From Gammaproteobacteria bacterium (GTDB taxonomy: Bacteria; Pseudomonadota; Gammaproteobacteria; Xanthomonadales; Xanthomonadaceae), in assembly GCA_012510865.1 (NCBI GenBank), contig JAAZHF010000154.1:1-16562 (forward strand): 16,562 bases of DNA, read 5' to 3'. Made by a program: the position numbers and the translations under genes. Below are positions 15,535-16,562 of this stretch, piece by piece (position 1 is the first letter of the stretch; the number at the start of each line of letters is the position of its first letter). The notes under the pieces were generated by a model. It saw only the letters and a program-made list of their open reading frames with translations. It did not search any database and was not told where the DNA came from.

Positions 15535-15789
15535 ATGCCCATGGACACAGAAAACATCCTCCGCAACGCCCTCCGAGAAGCCGGCTATGGCCCCGACGCC
15601 ATCGGCTCTGCGCTGCCGCGGATCCTGCGCATCCTGCAGGCCGAAGACGTGCGCCTGGAGGCCGGGCGCCCGCTGTCGCGCAAGGAGCGCGAGTACGTGC
15701 GCGTGCAGCTCGAGATGGGCATGGACGTGTCCGAGATCGTCGCCGGGCTGAAGCGCCCCGCGCCGCCGCGTCCGTCCAGGCCGAAGTGA
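15535..15789 (+). CDS. Small conserved-looking protein of unknown function
   Basis: 84 aa, beginning MPMDTENILRNAL. I do not recognise a named family. The visible sequence is helical and charged: an N-terminal amphipathic stretch, AGYGPDAIGSALPRILRILQ, then RPLSRKEREYVRVQLEMGMD and a short basic, proline-rich tail (KRPAPPRPSRPK). There is no signal peptide or membrane segment. Codon use is like the chromosomal neighbours, so it is probably a resident gene and not cargo. The start is uncertain: ATG 15541 (MDTEN) and ATG 15502, which has GGAAGG at 15492-15497 upstream, are in frame. I prefer 15535 because a -10-like CACAAT (15508-15513) would start the message after 15502. The truncated YchJ-type gene starts 5 nt after the stop, suggesting one transcript. 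Confidence 0.65.
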   Translation: MPMDTENILRNALREAGYGPDAIGSALPRILRILQAEDVRLEAGRPLSRKEREYVRVQLEMGMDVSEIVAGLKRPAPPRPSRPK

Positions 15790-15794
15790 CCGCC

Positions 15795-15938
15795 ATGTCC
15801 AAAGCATGCCCCTGCAATCCGACGGCCACCTACGCGGAGTGCTGCCAACCGCTGCACGAGGGCGCGCCGGCCGACACCGCCGAAGCCCTGATGCGCTCCC
15901 GCCGACGTCCCCCCGCCTTCAGTAGCACGGCGGTTTAG
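15795..15938 (+). pseudogene. YchJ/UPF0225-type SEC-C motif protein, 5' fragment interrupted by an IS element
   Basis: The first 36 codons read as the start of a YchJ-like (UPF0225) protein: a Cys-rich SEC-C metal-binding motif with Cys5, Cys7, Cys16 and Cys17 (CPCNPTATYAECCQPLH), then AEALMRSR, after which family members continue with Tyr-Ser/Cys-Ala. Here the frame instead runs into [11 protein letters not shown] and a TAG at 15936-15938. Native sequence therefore ends near 15902 and the IS element begins. Intact members are about 125-155 aa. The rest of the gene should lie beyond the far end of the IS, outside the window. There is no good Shine-Dalgarno; translation is probably coupled to the gene just upstream. 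Confidence 0.75.
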
Positions 15939-16562
15939 AGTCCGGGGTCAATCGTAGCGGATGCCAGCTGTCTGGCGTAGTCGCTCGGGGTCAGCCCTCC
16001 GAGCACCTTCTTGGGTCGCTCCTCGTTGTATTCGCGGCGCCAGGTCTCGATGATCGTGCGGGCGTGCAGCAGGCTGGTGAACCAGTGCTCGTTGAGGCAC
16101 TCGTCGCGCAGGCGACCGTTGAGGCTCTCGACGTAGGCGTTCTGGTTCGGCTTGCCGGGCTCGATCAGGCGCAGGGCCACGCCCCGGGCATGCTCCCATT
16201 CGAGCATCGCCTTGCCGCAGAATTCCTTGCCGTTGTCGGTGCGGATGACCTCAGGCAGGCCGCGCTGGAGCGCCAAGCGATCCAGGATCCGGGCCACGCC
16301 ATGCCCCGAGATGGCCCGCTCGACCTCGATCGCCACCAGCTCGTGCGTGCCATCGTCCACGATCACCAGGGCCTTGAGCACCCGGCCATCCGCGGTCCGG
16401 TCGAACACGAAGTCCATCGACCAGACCTCGTTGGCACGCGTCGGTCGCAGCAGCGGCTGCCGGTCGCCGACCGGCACCTTCTTCCGCTTCCGGCGCCGCA
16501 CCTGCAGCTTCGCTTCCTGGTACAGCCGTTCGACGCGCTTGTAGTTCACGAGCAGTCCCGCC
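15903..16562 (-). mobile_element. IS3-family insertion sequence (partial; transposase 3' end side)
   Basis: The element begins where the YchJ-type reading frame breaks (about 15903, give or take some 10 nt) and continues off the window end. The outer sequence carries a CCCCCC run near 15909-15914, as often seen in IS3-family terminal repeats, and the transposase stop lies about 30 nt inside. The other terminal repeat and the target-site duplication cannot be seen. The transposase type suggests the IS407-like group; the subgroup is a judgement from resemblance. Confidence 0.8.
15935..16562 (-). CDS. IS3-family transposase OrfB (DDE integrase-type), partial
   Basis: 208 codons plus the stop are visible; the N-terminal part lies outside the window. 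OrfB supplies the rve/DDE catalytic core, usually made as an OrfAB fusion by -1 frameshifting. The upstream helical HTH_21-like end is seen as [20 protein letters not shown]. The catalytic triad is intact when counted from the Val/GTG codon at 16549: Asp46 (WSMDF), Asp105 (RTDNGKEF) and Glu141 ([17 protein letters not shown]), with the family-typical 35 residues between the last two. The C-terminus has [23 protein letters not shown] and ends IDPGL. The frame stays open through GTG 16549 to the window edge (AGLLVNYKR), so that GTG is an internal codon and not the start. Confidence 0.92.
   Translation of the reverse strand, partial: AGLLVNYKRVERLYQEAKLQVRRRKRKKVPVGDRQPLLRPTRANEVWSMDFVFDRTADGRVLKALVIVDDGTHELVAIEVERAISGHGVARILDRLALQRGLPEVIRTDNGKEFCGKAMLEWEHARGVALRLIEPGKPNQNAYVESLNGRLRDECLNEHWFTSLLHARTIIETWRREYNEERPKKVLGGLTPSDYARQLASATIDPGL

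Noticed and set aside
1..16562. CRISPR arrays, tRNA or rRNA genes, integrase attachment repeats
   Set aside because: No regularly spaced repeats, no cloverleaf-like sequence and no integrase gene were seen by eye on either strand.

Overview
This is a very GC-rich window. A recB line I counted (1201-1260) is 77% G+C. Gene order and family resemblance point to a gammaproteobacterium of the Xanthomonadaceae/Lysobacteraceae type (Xanthomonas, Stenotrophomonas, Lysobacter, Luteimonas relatives); genus and species cannot be fixed from the sequence alone.

Layout. (1) Positions 1-6425 hold the 3' part of recC, then recB and recD. They are translationally coupled by a GTGA and an ATGA overlap. This is the RecBCD helicase-nuclease for double-strand-break repair and for degrading linear, including restricted, DNA. 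The visible recC frame has an in-frame TAG at 221-223, so RecC would lose its last 208 codons unless the base is an error or is read through. (2) Positions 6422-12582 hold a RhuM-family gene, whose ATG overlaps the recD stop, followed by a complete type III restriction-modification pair: mod (N6-adenine methyltransferase) and res (SF2 helicase with a PD-(D/E)XK nuclease). The central target-recognition part of mod is clearly AT-richer than its flanks. (3) Facing res from the opposite strand is a 623-aa protein with an N-terminal NERD nuclease-like domain and a UvrD-type SF1 helicase. (4) Divergent from it is a HigB/HigA toxin-antitoxin pair; its promoter geometry suggests a leaderless higB message with an operator-like palindrome across the promoter. 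(5) Next come a small conserved-looking gene of unknown function and the first 36 codons of a YchJ/UPF0225-type SEC-C gene. That gene is broken by an IS3-family element whose OrfB transposase runs off the window end.

How it fits together. The stretch from 6422 to 15334 looks like a compact defence/accessory block (RhuM, type III R-M, NERD helicase, HigBA) placed directly behind recBCD. RecBCD normally destroys DNA that a restriction enzyme has cut, so the layout makes sense, and the possible recC nonsense mutation is the more notable for it. No single wholly new system is proven here. The best candidates for something under-described are the recD-coupled rhuM-mod-res unit and the neighbouring NERD-helicase.
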